A DNA stretch of 64,000 nt from Pseudomonas sp. AFG_SD02_1510_Pfu_092 (GCF_003331055.1 NZ_PUQD01000008.1:62001-126000), one strand, 5' to 3'; positions 1 through 9,524 are shown, counted from the stretch's first letter. The notes: generated by a model not told the origin, from the sequence alone. Translations and numbers: made by a program.

Positions 1-20
1 GGACTTGCTGGCCGGCTAGG

Positions 21-1430
21 TCACAGCACCTGGCGCTGTGCCTCGGCTTGCTCGACGCGGTTGCGGCCATGGGCCTTGGCCCGATACAGCGCGCTGTCGG
101 CCTGCGCCAGCAGTTCGTCCAGGGTAGGCGCCGGGGTGTCGGCGGCGCAGCCGGCCAGGCCGATACTCACGGTAATCTGCAGCTGCTGGCCGGCATGCAG
201 CACATGCAGCTCCTGCACGGCGCGGCGCAGGCGTTCGGCGATGAACTTGGCCTGGTCTGGCGCCAGGCCAGGGAGCACCACGACGAATTCTTCGCCGCCC
301 AGGCGGGCGAGCAGCTCGCCATCGTGCAGCTGGTCCTGCAGGGTGCCGGCGAACTGGCGCAGTACCTGGTCACCGACCGCATGGCCGTGGGCGTCGTTGA
401 TCGACTTGAAGTGGTCGATGTCGAGCATCATCAAGGTCAACGGCAGCGCCTGGGCATGTTGCTGGCGGCTATCCAGCAGCGCATTGGCGCGGCGCGTGAA
501 GGCGCTGCGGGTGAGCACGCCGGTGAGGTGGTCGATACTGGCCTGATGCGCCAGGCGAGCCATCAGGCTGCGGTTGGCCTGGCTGACGCAGGCCACCACC
601 AGCGGCCCGAGCACCAGCATGGCGATGCCCAGGCGCGCCGACATCAGGGTGGTCACCCCTGGCTCGCTTTGCGGCAAGCTGAAGTGCATGAGGTTTTGTG
701 CCACGGCCACGATCAGCGTACTGCCGGCAGTAAGGGTCAGCAGCGAGACCAGGAAGGGCGAGTAGGTCCAGGCACACCACAGCAGTGCGGCAATCGGGAA
801 GGCAATCGCCCCAGGGCCGCCGAAGGCAATGCTGAACGCCAGCGAGGCCAGCAGCACCAGTAGCGGCGCCAGGCGGATGGCCTGGGCGCCACCGCGGACC
901 AGCGCTGCTACCGAGGGCGCGGTCAGCAGCACCGGCAGTACCAACACGCTGGTCGAGAACTGTTCACTGAACCAGGCCAGCCAGGTGGCGCGCAACGACT
1001 GTTCGAACCACGGCGCGGCCATCGCCGTCGCCATGCTGGCCGCTACCAGCGCCCCGGCGGCACAGGCGCCGAACAGGCTGAGCACACCGTGGGGGGTACG
1101 CATGCGCCGGTGCAGGCGCGGCAAGCGCGAGAGCAGCAGCCAGACGGTGACCACCACACCCAGGTTGCACAGGTTGAACCATAGCGCCGGTAGCCAGGCG
1201 CTGCCGCACAGCAGGTCGGCCGCGACCATGGCCAGCCAGACCAGCGCAAAGCCTGGCAGCGTGGCCTGGCGAGGGTAACGCAGCAGTACGCCGGCCAGCA
1301 CCGCATTGACCGGCCAGAACAGCGACAGCGATTCGATCGGGCGGGCCAGGATACCGCCCAGGGTCAGGGCAAAGGTCAGGCCAAGCAGGACGAGGTAGTG
1401 CAACAAGCGCGTTTGGGCGGGGAAAACCAT
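21..1430 (-). CDS. MASE1-type membrane diguanylate cyclase (GGEEF)
   Basis: Membrane enzyme predicted to make cyclic di-GMP. Numbering from the longest reading (a TTG at 1529, 502 aa), residues about 40-320 form a run of hydrophobic segments like the MASE1 sensor domain, followed by a GGDEF domain with MLDIDHFKSIND and the active-site motif RLGGEEF (411-415). The inhibitory RxxD motif that normally sits five residues before GGDEF is replaced by HDGE, so product inhibition may be absent. I prefer the ATG at 1430 because the upstream TTG has no ribosome-binding site, but this choice is uncertain. The permease gene upstream on the same strand ends about 120 bp away with this start, or 19 bp with the TTG. 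The signal sensed cannot be read from the sequence. Confidence 0.87.
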   Translation of the reverse strand: MVFPAQTRLLHYLVLLGLTFALTLGGILARPIESLSLFWPVNAVLAGVLLRYPRQATLPGFALVWLAMVAADLLCGSAWLPALWFNLCNLGVVVTVWLLLSRLPRLHRRMRTPHGVLSLFGACAAGALVAASMATAMAAPWFEQSLRATWLAWFSEQFSTSVLVLPVLLTAPSVAALVRGGAQAIRLAPLLVLLASLAFSIAFGGPGAIAFPIAALLWCAWTYSPFLVSLLTLTAGSTLIVAVAQNLMHFSLPQSEPGVTTLMSARLGIAMLVLGPLVVACVSQANRSLMARLAHQASIDHLTGVLTRSAFTRRANALLDSRQQHAQALPLTLMMLDIDHFKSINDAHGHAVGDQVLRQFAGTLQDQLHDGELLARLGGEEFVVVLPGLAPDQAKFIAERLRRAVQELHVLHAGQQLQITVSIGLAGCAADTPAPTLDELLAQADSALYRAKAHGRNRVEQAEAQRQVL

Positions 1431-1548
1431 GGGCTCGACCGGCAGAGCGGAAACGAAATCCAGGACAACGGCTTGCAGCACCTGGAGCAATTGGGCACCA
1501 GTGTGTTTCGTCGGAGGACTTGATGTCAATCTGCCGCAGCCGGCCGCC

Positions 1549-3378
1549 TCATAACCCGAAGAACCACGGCACCATCAGTACGGTCACCAGCATCACCAGT
1601 ACGGTGAACGGCACGCCGACTTTGACGAAGTCGGCGAACCGGTATTGCCCCGGCCCCAGCACCAGGGTGTTGACCGGTGACGACACCGGGGTCATGAACG
1701 CTGCCGAGGCGGCCAGTGCCACGGTCATGGCGAACGGGTAGGGCGACATGCCCAGCTGCGCGGCGGTGCTGACCGCCACCGGCGCCATCAGCACTGCGGT
1801 GGCGGTGTTGGAAATGAACAGGCCGATCACCGCCGTGACCGCGAACAGGCAGGCAAGGATGGCGCTGGGGCCGGCACCGCCCAGCACGCTGACCAGCCCG
1901 CCCACCGCCAGGTCGATACCGCCGGTTTTCTGCAATGCCTGGGCAAAGGGCAGCATGCCGACGATCAGCACCAGGCTCTGCCAATGAATGGCGCGGTAGG
2001 CACTGTTCATGTCGATGCAGCGGCCAGCGCCCATCAGCAGGCAGCCGATCAGCGCGGCGATGACGTTGGGCACGGCGCCGCTGACCATCAGGCCGACCAT
2101 CACCGCCAGGCTCAGCAGCGCCTGAGGCGCGCGGGTGCGGGCGGGCGCGACCAGGTCGATTTCCGCAGGCAGGCTCAATACCAGGAAGTCCTTGGGTTTG
2201 CTTTGCAACTGGCGCACGGCTTTCCACGGGCCGACCACCAACAGGGTGTCGCCCAGGCGCAGTTTTTCTTCCACCAGTTGTTCTTCGATCGCCGTCTGCT
2301 CGCGGCGCAAGCCGACCACGTTGAGGTCGAAGCGGGTGCGGAAGGCCAGTTCGAGGATGCTCTTGCCGATCAGTTTCGAGCCGGGTGGCAGCGAGACCTC
2401 GGCCATGCCCAGCTCCTGGGACTGGTCGATGAAATAAGCGGCCTTGAAGTGCAGCGGTTCCAGCTGCATGGTCTGGCACAGGCTGCGCAGGTCGTCGCGG
2501 TTGGCGAACAGGTCGAGCAGCAGCACATCGCCCTGGTGCAGCACGGTGCTGGAGTCGGCGGCGATCACTCGGGTGGTGAATTTGTGCTGGCGTTCGATGC
2601 CGATCACGTTGGCGCCATACCGGGTGCGCAGCTCCAGCTCGCCCAAGGTGTGGCCGATCAGCGGCGAGTGGGGGCGGATGCGCAGGCGCCGTTCACGGCC
2701 GTTGAGCTTGTAGTCCAGCACCAGGTCGAGCAAGGTGCGACGGCTTTCCACCCGCCCGTCCTTGCGTATCTCACCGTTCAGCCAGTGCCGGGTCAGCAGC
2801 ATGTAGCCGATGCCCAGCACCAGCACCACCAGGCCGAACGGGGTGAAGCTGAAAAAGCTGAACCCCGCTTCGCCATGGCGCACCAGCTCGCTGTGCACCA
2901 CCACGTTGGGCGGGGTGGCCACCAGGCTGAGCATGCCGCTGATCAGGCCGGCGAACGCAAGCGGCATCATCAGCCGGCTGGGCGAGAGCTGCAGGCGTGC
3001 GGCGATGCTCAGCACCACCGGAATGAAAATCGCCACCACGCCGGTAGAGCTCATCATCGAACCCAGCCCGGCCACCGCCACCATCAGCAGCACCAGCAGG
3101 CGGGCCTCGCTGTTGCCGGCCCGTTCGCTCATCCATTCACCGATGCGGTAGGCAATGCCGGTGCGCACCAGGCCTTCGCCGATCACGAACAGCGCGGCGA
3201 TCAGTACCACGTTGGGGTCGCTGAAGCCGGCCAGGGCCTGCTCCACGGTGAGGATGCCCGACAGCGGCAGGGCGAGTATCACCAGCAGCGCGACCACGTC
3301 CATGCGTGGGCGGTTGATGACGAACAGGACAATGACGATGGCCAGCAGGCCGAGGACCCAGAGCAGCTCTTGGTTCAT
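1549..3378 (-). CDS. SLC13-family permease with two TrkA-C (RCK_C) domains
   Basis: Inner-membrane anion or dicarboxylate transporter-like protein of about 609 aa. The N-terminal half has repeated hydrophobic segments (for example [16 protein letters not shown]), the middle carries two RCK_C/TrkA-C type soluble modules (around [20 protein letters not shown] and [20 protein letters not shown]), and the C-terminal half is again membrane-spanning with [16 protein letters not shown] near the end. This order is typical of YfbS/SAC1-like SLC13 permeases. The start is placed at the ATG before [11 protein letters not shown] because the reading frame upstream of it has no hydrophobic or conserved content. 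The substrate is unknown; sulfate, citrate-like acids or other anions are possible. Confidence 0.85.
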   Translation of the reverse strand: MNQELLWVLGLLAIVIVLFVINRPRMDVVALLVILALPLSGILTVEQALAGFSDPNVVLIAALFVIGEGLVRTGIAYRIGEWMSERAGNSEARLLVLLMVAVAGLGSMMSSTGVVAIFIPVVLSIAARLQLSPSRLMMPLAFAGLISGMLSLVATPPNVVVHSELVRHGEAGFSFFSFTPFGLVVLVLGIGYMLLTRHWLNGEIRKDGRVESRRTLLDLVLDYKLNGRERRLRIRPHSPLIGHTLGELELRTRYGANVIGIERQHKFTTRVIAADSSTVLHQGDVLLLDLFANRDDLRSLCQTMQLEPLHFKAAYFIDQSQELGMAEVSLPPGSKLIGKSILELAFRTRFDLNVVGLRREQTAIEEQLVEEKLRLGDTLLVVGPWKAVRQLQSKPKDFLVLSLPAEIDLVAPARTRAPQALLSLAVMVGLMVSGAVPNVIAALIGCLLMGAGRCIDMNSAYRAIHWQSLVLIVGMLPFAQALQKTGGIDLAVGGLVSVLGGAGPSAILACLFAVTAVIGLFISNTATAVLMAPVAVSTAAQLGMSPYPFAMTVALAASAAFMTPVSSPVNTLVLGPGQYRFADFVKVGVPFTVLVMLVTVLMVPWFFGL

Positions 3379-3477
3379 GGGGAGGGAGTGTTCCTTCACA
3401 CAGGGGCACGATAGACAGTAGCAGCCAGTGTGCCGGTTTGTGCTGAAGGGGTTTTGATGTACTGCAGGGTTTGCCAA

Positions 3478-3504
3478 ACAAAAGGGGCCGCATTGCGGCC
3501 CCTT
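3478..3504 (-). terminator. Rho-independent terminator of the glycine-zipper gene
   Basis: Perfect hairpin with arms AAGGGGCCGC and GCGGCCCCTT around a 3-nt loop. Read on the minus strand it is followed by TTTTGTTT, just after the stop codon of the gene at 3514-3897. Confidence 0.75.
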
Positions 3505-3513
3505 GGTCACTCA

Positions 3514-3897
3514 TCAGTGACGGTGACGGCGATGCTTGCCGTCGTTGTCGCCCATGTGGTTGCCGATGGCACCACCGGCCGCGCCACCCAGGCCGGCACC
3601 GACGGTAGAGCCGGTGCGGCCGCCCACTGCGCCACCCAACAGCGAACCGCCTGCCGAGCCCAGGCCACCGCCGATAGCGGCTTCGGTCCGGTTGCCCTCG
3701 CGTGCACCCACTGCACTGCCGGCTGCGCCGCCGAGGCCGGCGCCGATCGCCGCCCCCGTTTTGCCGCCGATCTGCTGACCGACAACGTTACCCAGAACAC
3801 CACCCAGGCCACCGCCAATGGCGGCGGTACCGTCACCGGCGAAAGCGCCCTGGCACAGCAGCAGGCCGAGGGCAAGGGAAGGCAGAGTCAGACGCAT
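3514..3897 (-). CDS. Glycine-zipper envelope protein
   Basis: Exported protein of 127 aa. A signal peptide (MRLTLPSLALGLLLCQGAFA) precedes a chain of glycine-zipper repeats such as GGGLGGVLGNVVGQQIGG and AAIGAGLGGAAGSAVG, typical of small outer-membrane or surface-associated proteins that pack helices against each other or the membrane. The tail NHMGDNDGKHRRHRH is charged and histidine-rich. The gene stands alone with its own terminator downstream. Function is not known; a structural or stress role in the envelope is plausible. Confidence 0.82.
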   Translation of the reverse strand: MRLTLPSLALGLLLCQGAFAGDGTAAIGGGLGGVLGNVVGQQIGGKTGAAIGAGLGGAAGSAVGAREGNRTEAAIGGGLGSAGGSLLGGAVGGRTGSTVGAGLGGAAGGAIGNHMGDNDGKHRRHRH

Positions 3898-3971
3898 GAT
3901 ACGAACCTCAAAGGAATCATCAGGTTAAGGTGCCGCGCAACGGGCGGCAGGTCAGGGTGGAAAAAGACGCT

Positions 3972-4166
3972 TCAGCGGTAATAGCGGTCACCACGGTACT
4001 GACGATTGTCATCATCATCGTCGTCGCGGTCATGCCGATGGTGGTGACGGTGCTCGCGGTCACGGTCGCGCCAGCCATCGTCGTCGTCATGGTAGCGATG
4101 GCTATGGCAGCCTGCAGTCAGCAGGACAACGGCGATCAGCGAAAGGCTTGCAAGACGGGTCATCAC
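3972..4166 (-). CDS. Small His/Asp-rich putative lipoprotein
   Basis: 64-residue protein. MMTRLASLSLIAVVLLTAGC gives a lipoprotein signal with lipobox LTAGC, after which the mature part is almost entirely histidine, aspartate and arginine (HSHRYHDDDDGWRDRDREHR and onward). Such composition suggests metal binding or simply an extended hydrophilic tail, but no domain is recognisable. It lies upstream of the glycine-zipper gene on the same strand, with about 75 bp between them. Confidence 0.68.
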   Translation of the reverse strand: MMTRLASLSLIAVVLLTAGCHSHRYHDDDDGWRDRDREHRHHHRHDRDDDDDDNRQYRGDRYYR

Positions 4167-4301
4167 GATATAGGTCCTTGATCCGCAAAGGTTTACGGCA
4201 CACCTTCTGAGACTGGAAAGGATCCATTAGGTTTCGCTGGCCGGCAAAAATTTGTCGTGCCAGCGATGAGCGGCAGGGAGCTGAAGCGGGTGAGCGGTTG
4301 A

Positions 4302-4592
4302 TCAGTGCGCTGGCTGGATCGCCAGCACTACTCCGTTGGTGATCTGCACCAGCACGTAGTGGTCGCCCATGCGCACCCAGTGGCTTTCCTTTTCCGGTGC
4401 CGGCAGGCCTTGGGCTTTCCAGTCCTTGAGCGCCTCGTCATCGCGCTTGTACTGGTCCGGCGCCTTGTCGCCGACCTTGAGTTCGCGGTTGTGGGTTTCG
4501 GGTGCGGTGATGCTTTCTTCGCTGGACGGTGCGGCGGTGGCTGCCAGAGGCAGGCTGGCAAGCGCGGCGAACAGCAGGTAGTGCAGTTTCAT
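4302..4592 (-). CDS. Secreted RcnB-like small protein
   Basis: 96-residue exported protein. The start ATG follows AAGGAGAT at a good distance. A signal peptide MKLHYLLFAALASLPLAATA precedes a charged linker (ELKVGDKAPDQYKRDDEAL) and the C-terminal motif SHWVRMGDHYVLVQITNGVV, which resembles the RcnB family of periplasmic proteins. RcnB itself is linked to nickel/cobalt homeostasis in enterobacteria, but that role should not be assumed here. No metal-efflux gene lies nearby. Confidence 0.75.
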   Translation of the reverse strand: MKLHYLLFAALASLPLAATAAPSSEESITAPETHNRELKVGDKAPDQYKRDDEALKDWKAQGLPAPEKESHWVRMGDHYVLVQITNGVVLAIQPAH

Positions 4593-4707
4593 GTCGATCT
4601 CCTTGGTAGCGGCATGCCTTATCTGCGACAGCCAGCCGCGCACGACAATTCACTCGCGATGCTTGCCAATGCTAGAGTCGCGTTCTTTTTTACCCTGAGG
4701 ATGGAAC

Positions 4708-5058
4708 ATGCGTGCGATTCTGCCGATGGCTGCGGCGTTGATGCTGGTCGGTTGTGCTTCTGCGACCATGGAAACGGCCCGCGGCGGCAAGCCGACGGCA
4801 CAGCTGGACTCGCACAAGGCGCCGGAACTGGTGGCCCAGTGCATCCAGTTCAGCTGGCAGGAAGAAAAGGTGTTCGGCGACGACGCCAGTGGCTACCTGG
4901 AGCCGCGCAAGCAGGGTGGGTTGACCGTGTATACCCGTGAAGCCGAAGCGTTCGTGGACGTTTATCCGCAGGCGGGCGGCACGCGGGTGGATTACTACGC
5001 GCAGAAGCACGACGGCGTGGCGCTGCAGCGCCGGGCGGCGGCGGCGACCTGCCTGTAA
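4708..5058 (+). CDS. Hypothetical lipoprotein
   Basis: 116-residue protein with a clear lipoprotein signal: MRAILPMAAALMLVGCASA, cysteine at residue 16. The mature domain contains QCIQFSWQEEKVFGDDASGY and ends in ...RRAAAATCL, giving two cysteines that could form a disulfide. It is a conserved Pseudomonas-type small lipoprotein as far as I can judge, with no assignable function. It is divergent from the RcnB-like gene; the two share a 115-bp intergenic region. Confidence 0.76.
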   Translation: MRAILPMAAALMLVGCASATMETARGGKPTAQLDSHKAPELVAQCIQFSWQEEKVFGDDASGYLEPRKQGGLTVYTREAEAFVDVYPQAGGTRVDYYAQKHDGVALQRRAAAATCL

Positions 5059-5087
5059 TCAGCGGATAGCAGGTCAGCCTCTTTGCC

Positions 5088-5117
5088 TTGTGGGAGGCCG
5101 GTTAACCCGCTCCACAA
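5088..5117. repeat. Degenerate REP-like inverted repeat
   Basis: TTGTGGGAG and CGCTCCACAA flank GGCCGGTTAAC. The arms and position between convergent genes match a decayed single REP unit of the kind found elsewhere in the window. Confidence 0.45.
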
Positions 5118-5141
5118 CAGTCGCAAGCCAAGCAGTTCTGA

Positions 5142-5909
5142 TCAGGACAGATAGCCGCCGTCGACATTCAGCGCGGTCCCGGTGGTGTAGCTGGAAGCAT
5201 CGCTGGCCAGGTACAACACGGCACCGGCCATTTCCTTGGGGTCAGCCACGCGCTTGAGCGGGATCTGCTGCAGCGCGGCGTTGAGAATGGCGTCGTTCTT
5301 CACCAGGGCCGAGGCGAACTTGGTGTCGGTCAGGCCGGGCAGCAGGGCGTTGCAGCGGATTCCGAATTGCGCGCATTCCTTGGCGAAGACCTTGGTCATG
5401 TTGATGACCGCGGCCTTGGTCACCGAATAGATGCCCTGGAACAGCCCGGGCGAAACCCCGTTGATCGACGCCACGTTGATGATGCTGCCGCCACCCTGTT
5501 CGCGCATCAGCTTGCCGGCCTCTACCGACATGAAGAAGTAGCCACGGATGTTCACATCCACGGTTTTCTGGAACGCGCCCGGGTCGGTGTCCAGCACGTT
5601 GCAGAACTGCGGGTTGGTGGCGGCGTTGTTGACCAGAATGTCCAGGCGCCCGAACTGCTCGCGGATGCCGGCGAACACCTGCTGGATCTGCTCCAGTTCG
5701 CCGATATGACAGGCCACCGCCGTGGCCTTGCCGCCGGCGGCGATGATGGCCTCGGCTACCTGCTGGCAACCGTCGAGCTTGCGGCTGGACACGATCACAT
5801 GGGCACCTTGCTGGGCCAGCAGGTGGGCGATGGCTTCGCCGATGCCACGGCTGGCGCCGGAAACGAAGGCGATTTTGCCGTCGAGGTCGAACAGGTGGGT
5901 CTTGGACAT
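5142..5909 (-). CDS. SDR-family oxidoreductase
   Basis: Classical short-chain dehydrogenase/reductase of 255 aa. The nucleotide-binding motif is VSGASRGIGEA near residue 17, followed by the structural motif NNAATNP and the catalytic YSVTKAA with serine in NVASINGVS. Length and layout are normal for the FabG-like branch of the family. Its start has an AAGGA site. It lies 36 bp downstream of the phosphotransferase gene on the same strand, so they are probably co-transcribed; the pairing with that gene suggests fatty acid or hydroxy-acid metabolism, but the substrate is not evident. Confidence 0.88.
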   Translation of the reverse strand: MSKTHLFDLDGKIAFVSGASRGIGEAIAHLLAQQGAHVIVSSRKLDGCQQVAEAIIAAGGKATAVACHIGELEQIQQVFAGIREQFGRLDILVNNAATNPQFCNVLDTDPGAFQKTVDVNIRGYFFMSVEAGKLMREQGGGSIINVASINGVSPGLFQGIYSVTKAAVINMTKVFAKECAQFGIRCNALLPGLTDTKFASALVKNDAILNAALQQIPLKRVADPKEMAGAVLYLASDASSYTTGTALNVDGGYLS

Positions 5910-5945
5910 GCTGTTTTCCTTGTTATCCGTCGTCGAGGTCGGTGC

Positions 5946-7013
5946 TCAGAGGCTGGACTTGGCAATGACCTGCAGGGTCATCTGCTCCAGCAAGCGGTTC
6001 ATGTGGATGAACTGGGCGAAGCGCTTGTCCTGGGTCTGGCCGTGGTAATAGCGGTAGTAGATCTGCTGGACGATGCCGGCCAGGCGGAACAGGCCATAGC
6101 AATAGTAGTAATCGAAGTTGTCCAGGCGGATGCCGGCGCGTTCGGCGTAGTAGTCGACGAACTGGCGGCGGGTCAGCATGCCCGGCGCATTGCTTGGCTG
6201 GCGCCGCATCAGTTGCACCGGTGCCGGGTCGTCGGCCTCGATCCAGTAGGCCAGGCTGTTGCCCAGGTCCATCAGCGGGTCGCCGAGGGTGGTCATTTCC
6301 CAATCCAGTACGCCGATGATGCGCATGGGGTTGTCGGCATCGAGGATCACGTTGTCGAACCGGTAGTCGTTGTGCACGATGGCGGGTCGCGGGTGGTCGG
6401 CAGGCATTTTCTCGTGCAGCCAGGCGGTTACCTGCTGCCAGCGTGGGGCGTCCGGCGTCAGGGCCTTTTCGTAGCGGCTGGTCCAGCCCTCGATCTGGCG
6501 CTGCACGTAACCTTCCGGTTTGCCCAGGTCGGCCAGGCCGCAGGCGGTGTAGTCCACCTGGTGCAGCTCGACCAGGCGGTCGATGAAGCTTTTGCACAGG
6601 GCCTCGGTACGGCTGGCGTCAAGGTCCAGTTCGGCGGGTATGTCCGAACGCAGAATGATGCCCTTGACTCGTTCCATCACGTAGAACTCGCCGCCGATCA
6701 GGCTGCTGTCGGTGCAGTGCACGTAGGCTTTGGGGCAGTAGGGGAAGCCGCTGTTCAGCTGGTTGAGGATGCGAAACTCGCGGCCCATGTCGTGGGCCGA
6801 CTTGGCCTTCTGGCCGAACGGTGGGCGGCGCAGCACGAAATCGCGGCCCGGGTAGCTGACCAGGTAGGTGAGGTTAGAGGCGCCGCCGGGGAACTGGCTG
6901 ATGCTCGGCAGGCCATTCAGGCCAGGGATATGGGCCTTGAGGTAAGGGTCGATGACGGCCGCGTCGAGTTCTTCGCCGGGGCGTACCTGGGTGGACTGGT
7001 CGGTGAGCGTCAT
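5946..7013 (-). CDS. Phosphotransferase (APH / ACAD10-11 kinase-like family)
   Basis: 355-residue protein with an aminoglycoside phosphotransferase fold. The P-loop-like segment is SQFPGGASNLTYLV, the catalytic loop is IVHNDYRFDNVILD (HxDxxxxN) and the metal site follows as GVLDWEMTTLGDPLMDLG. This subgroup resembles the kinase domain of mammalian ACAD10/11, which phosphorylates 4-hydroxyacyl-CoA; antibiotic resistance is not implied. It precedes an SDR gene on the same strand, consistent with hydroxyacyl or lipid catabolism. The ATG is preceded by AAGGAA. Confidence 0.87.
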   Translation of the reverse strand: MTLTDQSTQVRPGEELDAAVIDPYLKAHIPGLNGLPSISQFPGGASNLTYLVSYPGRDFVLRRPPFGQKAKSAHDMGREFRILNQLNSGFPYCPKAYVHCTDSSLIGGEFYVMERVKGIILRSDIPAELDLDASRTEALCKSFIDRLVELHQVDYTACGLADLGKPEGYVQRQIEGWTSRYEKALTPDAPRWQQVTAWLHEKMPADHPRPAIVHNDYRFDNVILDADNPMRIIGVLDWEMTTLGDPLMDLGNSLAYWIEADDPAPVQLMRRQPSNAPGMLTRRQFVDYYAERAGIRLDNFDYYYCYGLFRLAGIVQQIYYRYYHGQTQDKRFAQFIHMNRLLEQMTLQVIAKSSL

Positions 7014-7158
7014 GCGTATTCCTTATTCTCGATCGCAAGGACTATTGGCTAATCTAATGGCCAGCCGAGGCTGGAACAAGCGTGCCAGGTGCCTAATAGG
7101 TGAGGGTGTTGCTGCCCGATCAACCGCTCTGATAGCGCCTGGCGGCTTTCGCGCGAGC

Positions 7159-7190
7159 AAAAAAAAACCGAAGCCGGTCAGGCTTCGGTC
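7159..7190 (-). terminator. Rho-independent terminator after the SCP2 gene
   Basis: Stem ACCGAAGCC / GGCTTCGGT with a 5-nt loop, followed on the minus strand by a run of ten T residues. It separates the SCP2 gene from the phosphotransferase gene. Confidence 0.88.
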
Positions 7191-7216
7191 TTTCGATCAT
7201 CCGGTATGCCCGGCCC

Positions 7217-7534
7217 TCAGGACGGGAACAGCTCGCTGAGCTTCATCGACAGCATCATGTCGCCTTCGACGCGCAGCTTGCCGCCCATGAATGCCTGCAT
7301 GCCGTCGGTTTCACCGCTGACGATGCCTTTCAGGGTTTCGCTGTCCATTACCAGGGTGCAGTTGGCATCCGGGTTTTCGCCTTCCTGCAGGTCGCAGGTG
7401 CCGTCCTTGACGATCAGCGCATAGTGCTTGTCTTCGTCAGTGATGTTGAAGCCGAACACCAGGTCCAGGCCGGCGGCAGCGGATGGGTTGAACTTCTCTT
7501 GCATCTTTTTGACGGCATCAGCTACGGAGGTCAT
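7217..7534 (-). CDS. SCP2 sterol-binding domain protein
   Basis: 105-residue single-domain protein of the SCP2 superfamily, which binds lipids or acyl chains in a hydrophobic tunnel. Recognisable parts are NPSAAAGLDLVFGFNITDEDKHYAL at the start (in two strands), CTLVMDSETLKGIVSG and the C-terminal GKLRVEGDMMLSMKLSELF. The start chosen is the ATG of MTSVADAVKKMQEKF, giving the usual length; the frame upstream is not conserved. It follows the phosphatase gene by 56 bp and is closed by a strong terminator. Confidence 0.87.
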   Translation of the reverse strand: MTSVADAVKKMQEKFNPSAAAGLDLVFGFNITDEDKHYALIVKDGTCDLQEGENPDANCTLVMDSETLKGIVSGETDGMQAFMGGKLRVEGDMMLSMKLSELFPS

Positions 7535-7590
7535 GGCGCATTCCTTATAGAGTGATTTACACGTCCCCGCAGGGACACAACAAGCCGGGC

Positions 7591-8301
7591 TCATCGATAG
7601 GTGACAAGCTCCGGCGCCTTCAACAGCTGCACATGGGCCTGGCTGTTGAAGGAGGCCAGTGCCACGTCGCGACCGCGAAACTTCAGCTGGCTGAGCGACG
7701 TGTTGATGATCTGCCAGTTCAGCGTAAACGCCTGGCTGGGGGTAATACGGGTAACCAGGTGGAGCAGGGCGGCAATGGTGCCACCCGAGGTGAAGATGGC
7801 GATATTGTCACCGCTACCGGCAGCATCGAGTACCCGCTGCAGGCCGCCTTGCACGCGAGCGGTGAACGCTTGCCAGGTCTCCAGGCCATCGTCGGCATGT
7901 TCGCCGTCGTGCCAGCGCTGCACCATCAGCGCGAACAGGCGCTGAAACTCGCTGCGGTGCTGCGCGCCATTGCGCAGGATGTGCAGGGCGTCGGGCTCTT
8001 GCGGCAGCAAGCCGGGCAACAGGGCACGGATCACACCGTCGGCATCGAACTCGTTGAACGCTGCGTCGGTCTCAATTGCCGGCACCGCGCAGCCATTGGC
8101 CTGCAGTACGTGCAGCGCCAGGCGCGCGGTATCCTGCTGGCGGCGCAGGTCGCCTGCCACGCAGCGGTCCAGCCGTACCCCCAGTTGTGCCAGATGCTCA
8201 CCCAGGGCCTGGCTCTGGCGTTCGCCCACAGGCGAGAGGACGTCGTAGTCATCGGCGCCGAAGGAGGCTTGGCCATGTCGGATCAGGTAGAGGTTGCCCA
8301 C
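7591..8301 (-). CDS. Histidine phosphatase family protein
   Basis: Phosphoglycerate-mutase-like phosphatase of about 236 aa. The phosphohistidine motif LYLIRHGQASFG is at the N-terminus, and FTSGGTIAALLHLVTR provides the later part of the active site. I choose the GTG at 8301 (VGNLYLIRHGQ) because the RHG motif normally lies within the first 15 residues; the ATG at 8376 would add a 25-residue extension with no match to the family. The substrate is not evident. It probably forms a unit with the SCP2 gene downstream. Confidence 0.8.
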   Translation of the reverse strand: MGNLYLIRHGQASFGADDYDVLSPVGERQSQALGEHLAQLGVRLDRCVAGDLRRQQDTARLALHVLQANGCAVPAIETDAAFNEFDADGVIRALLPGLLPQEPDALHILRNGAQHRSEFQRLFALMVQRWHDGEHADDGLETWQAFTARVQGGLQRVLDAAGSGDNIAIFTSGGTIAALLHLVTRITPSQAFTLNWQIINTSLSQLKFRGRDVALASFNSQAHVQLLKAPELVTYR

Positions 8302-8498
8302 GAAAGGTTCCGGCCTGTTGGAGGTTGCTGCGAGGTTAGGATGCGCCACACAGGCTGTCAACGAAAAAACATACAAGCGTTTGAAAAGGTTGTTTGAAAG
8401 GTGTTGCCAGCGTTTACCACGGCTGGCAGCACGTTGGGCGCAACGGTATGCTTGCTTCAGTTACGCGCCGTAGTGGCGCAGGTCTTTAAGGAGTCAAC

Positions 8499-9524
8499 GT
8501 GGAGTTTCTTGCTGAATACGCAAGCTTTCTCGCCAAAACCGCCACCCTGGTCATCGCCATTCTGGTGGTGCTGTCGGCCATCGCCGGGCTGCGCGGCAAA
8601 GGGCGGCGCAAATCGGGTGGGCAATTGCAGGTCACCCGCCTGAACGAGTTCTACAAGGACCTGCGTGAGCGGCTGGAGTCCGGCCTGCTCGACAAGGCCC
8701 AGCTCAAGGCCTTGCGCAAGCAGCAGGCCAAGGCGGATAAACAGCAGAAGAAAGGCAAGGGCAAGACCGAGGACAAGGGCCGGGTGTTCGTGCTGGACTT
8801 CGATGGCGACATCAAGGCGTCTGCCACCGAAAGCCTGCGCAACGAAATCACCGCGCTGCTGACCCTCGCCACCCCGCGTGACGAGGTGGTGCTGCGCCTT
8901 GAAAGCGGCGGCGGCCTGGTACACAGCTACGGCCTGGCCGCATCGCAACTGGCGCGCATTCGCCAGGCCGGCATCCCGTTGACCGTGTGCATCGACAAGG
9001 TGGCCGCCAGCGGCGGTTACATGATGGCCTGTATCGGTGACAGGATCGTCAGCGCACCCTTCGCCGTGCTGGGCTCCATCGGCGTGGTGGCGCAGTTGCC
9101 CAACGTCAACCGCCTGCTGAAAAAGCACGATATCGATTTCGAGGTGCTGACCGCCGGCGAGTACAAGCGCACCCTGACCGTGTTCGGCGAGAACACCGAG
9201 AAGGGCCGGGAGAAGTTCCAGGAAGACCTGGACATCACCCACCAGCTGTTCAAGGATTTCGTCGCCCGCTATCGCCCGCAGCTGCATATCGATGAAGTGG
9301 CCACCGGCGAAGTCTGGCTGGGTGTCGCGGCACTCAACCGCCAGCTGGTGGACGAGTTGCAGACCAGCGACGAGTACCTGAGCGAACGCGCGCGCAATGC
9401 CAACCTGTTCCACTTGCACTATGCCGAACGCAAGAGCCTGCAGGAGCGAATCGGCGTGGCGGCCAGCGGCGCGGTCGAGAACACCGTGGTGGGCTTGTGG
9501 AGTAAACTCGGCCGCCTGCGCTAA
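8499..9524 (+). CDS. sohB: Protease SohB (S49 family)
   Basis: Inner-membrane serine peptidase of 341 aa. An N-terminal membrane segment (ASFLAKTATLVIAILVVLSA) is followed by a lysine-rich linker and the S49 signal peptide peptidase domain: VLRLESGGGLVHSYGL, the nucleophile region CIDKVAASGGYMMAC, and the general-base lysine in AGEYKRTLTVFGE. Translation starts at GTG behind TAAGGAG. Family members degrade membrane-associated peptides. It is transcribed away from the phosphatase gene. Confidence 0.94.
   Translation: MEFLAEYASFLAKTATLVIAILVVLSAIAGLRGKGRRKSGGQLQVTRLNEFYKDLRERLESGLLDKAQLKALRKQQAKADKQQKKGKGKTEDKGRVFVLDFDGDIKASATESLRNEITALLTLATPRDEVVLRLESGGGLVHSYGLAASQLARIRQAGIPLTVCIDKVAASGGYMMACIGDRIVSAPFAVLGSIGVVAQLPNVNRLLKKHDIDFEVLTAGEYKRTLTVFGENTEKGREKFQEDLDITHQLFKDFVARYRPQLHIDEVATGEVWLGVAALNRQLVDELQTSDEYLSERARNANLFHLHYAERKSLQERIGVAASGAVENTVVGLWSKLGRLR

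Noticed and set aside
3514-3897. CRISPR or tandem repeat in the Gly/Ala-rich stretch
   Set aside because: The periodicity comes from the glycine-zipper protein sequence; no regular DNA repeats and spacers.
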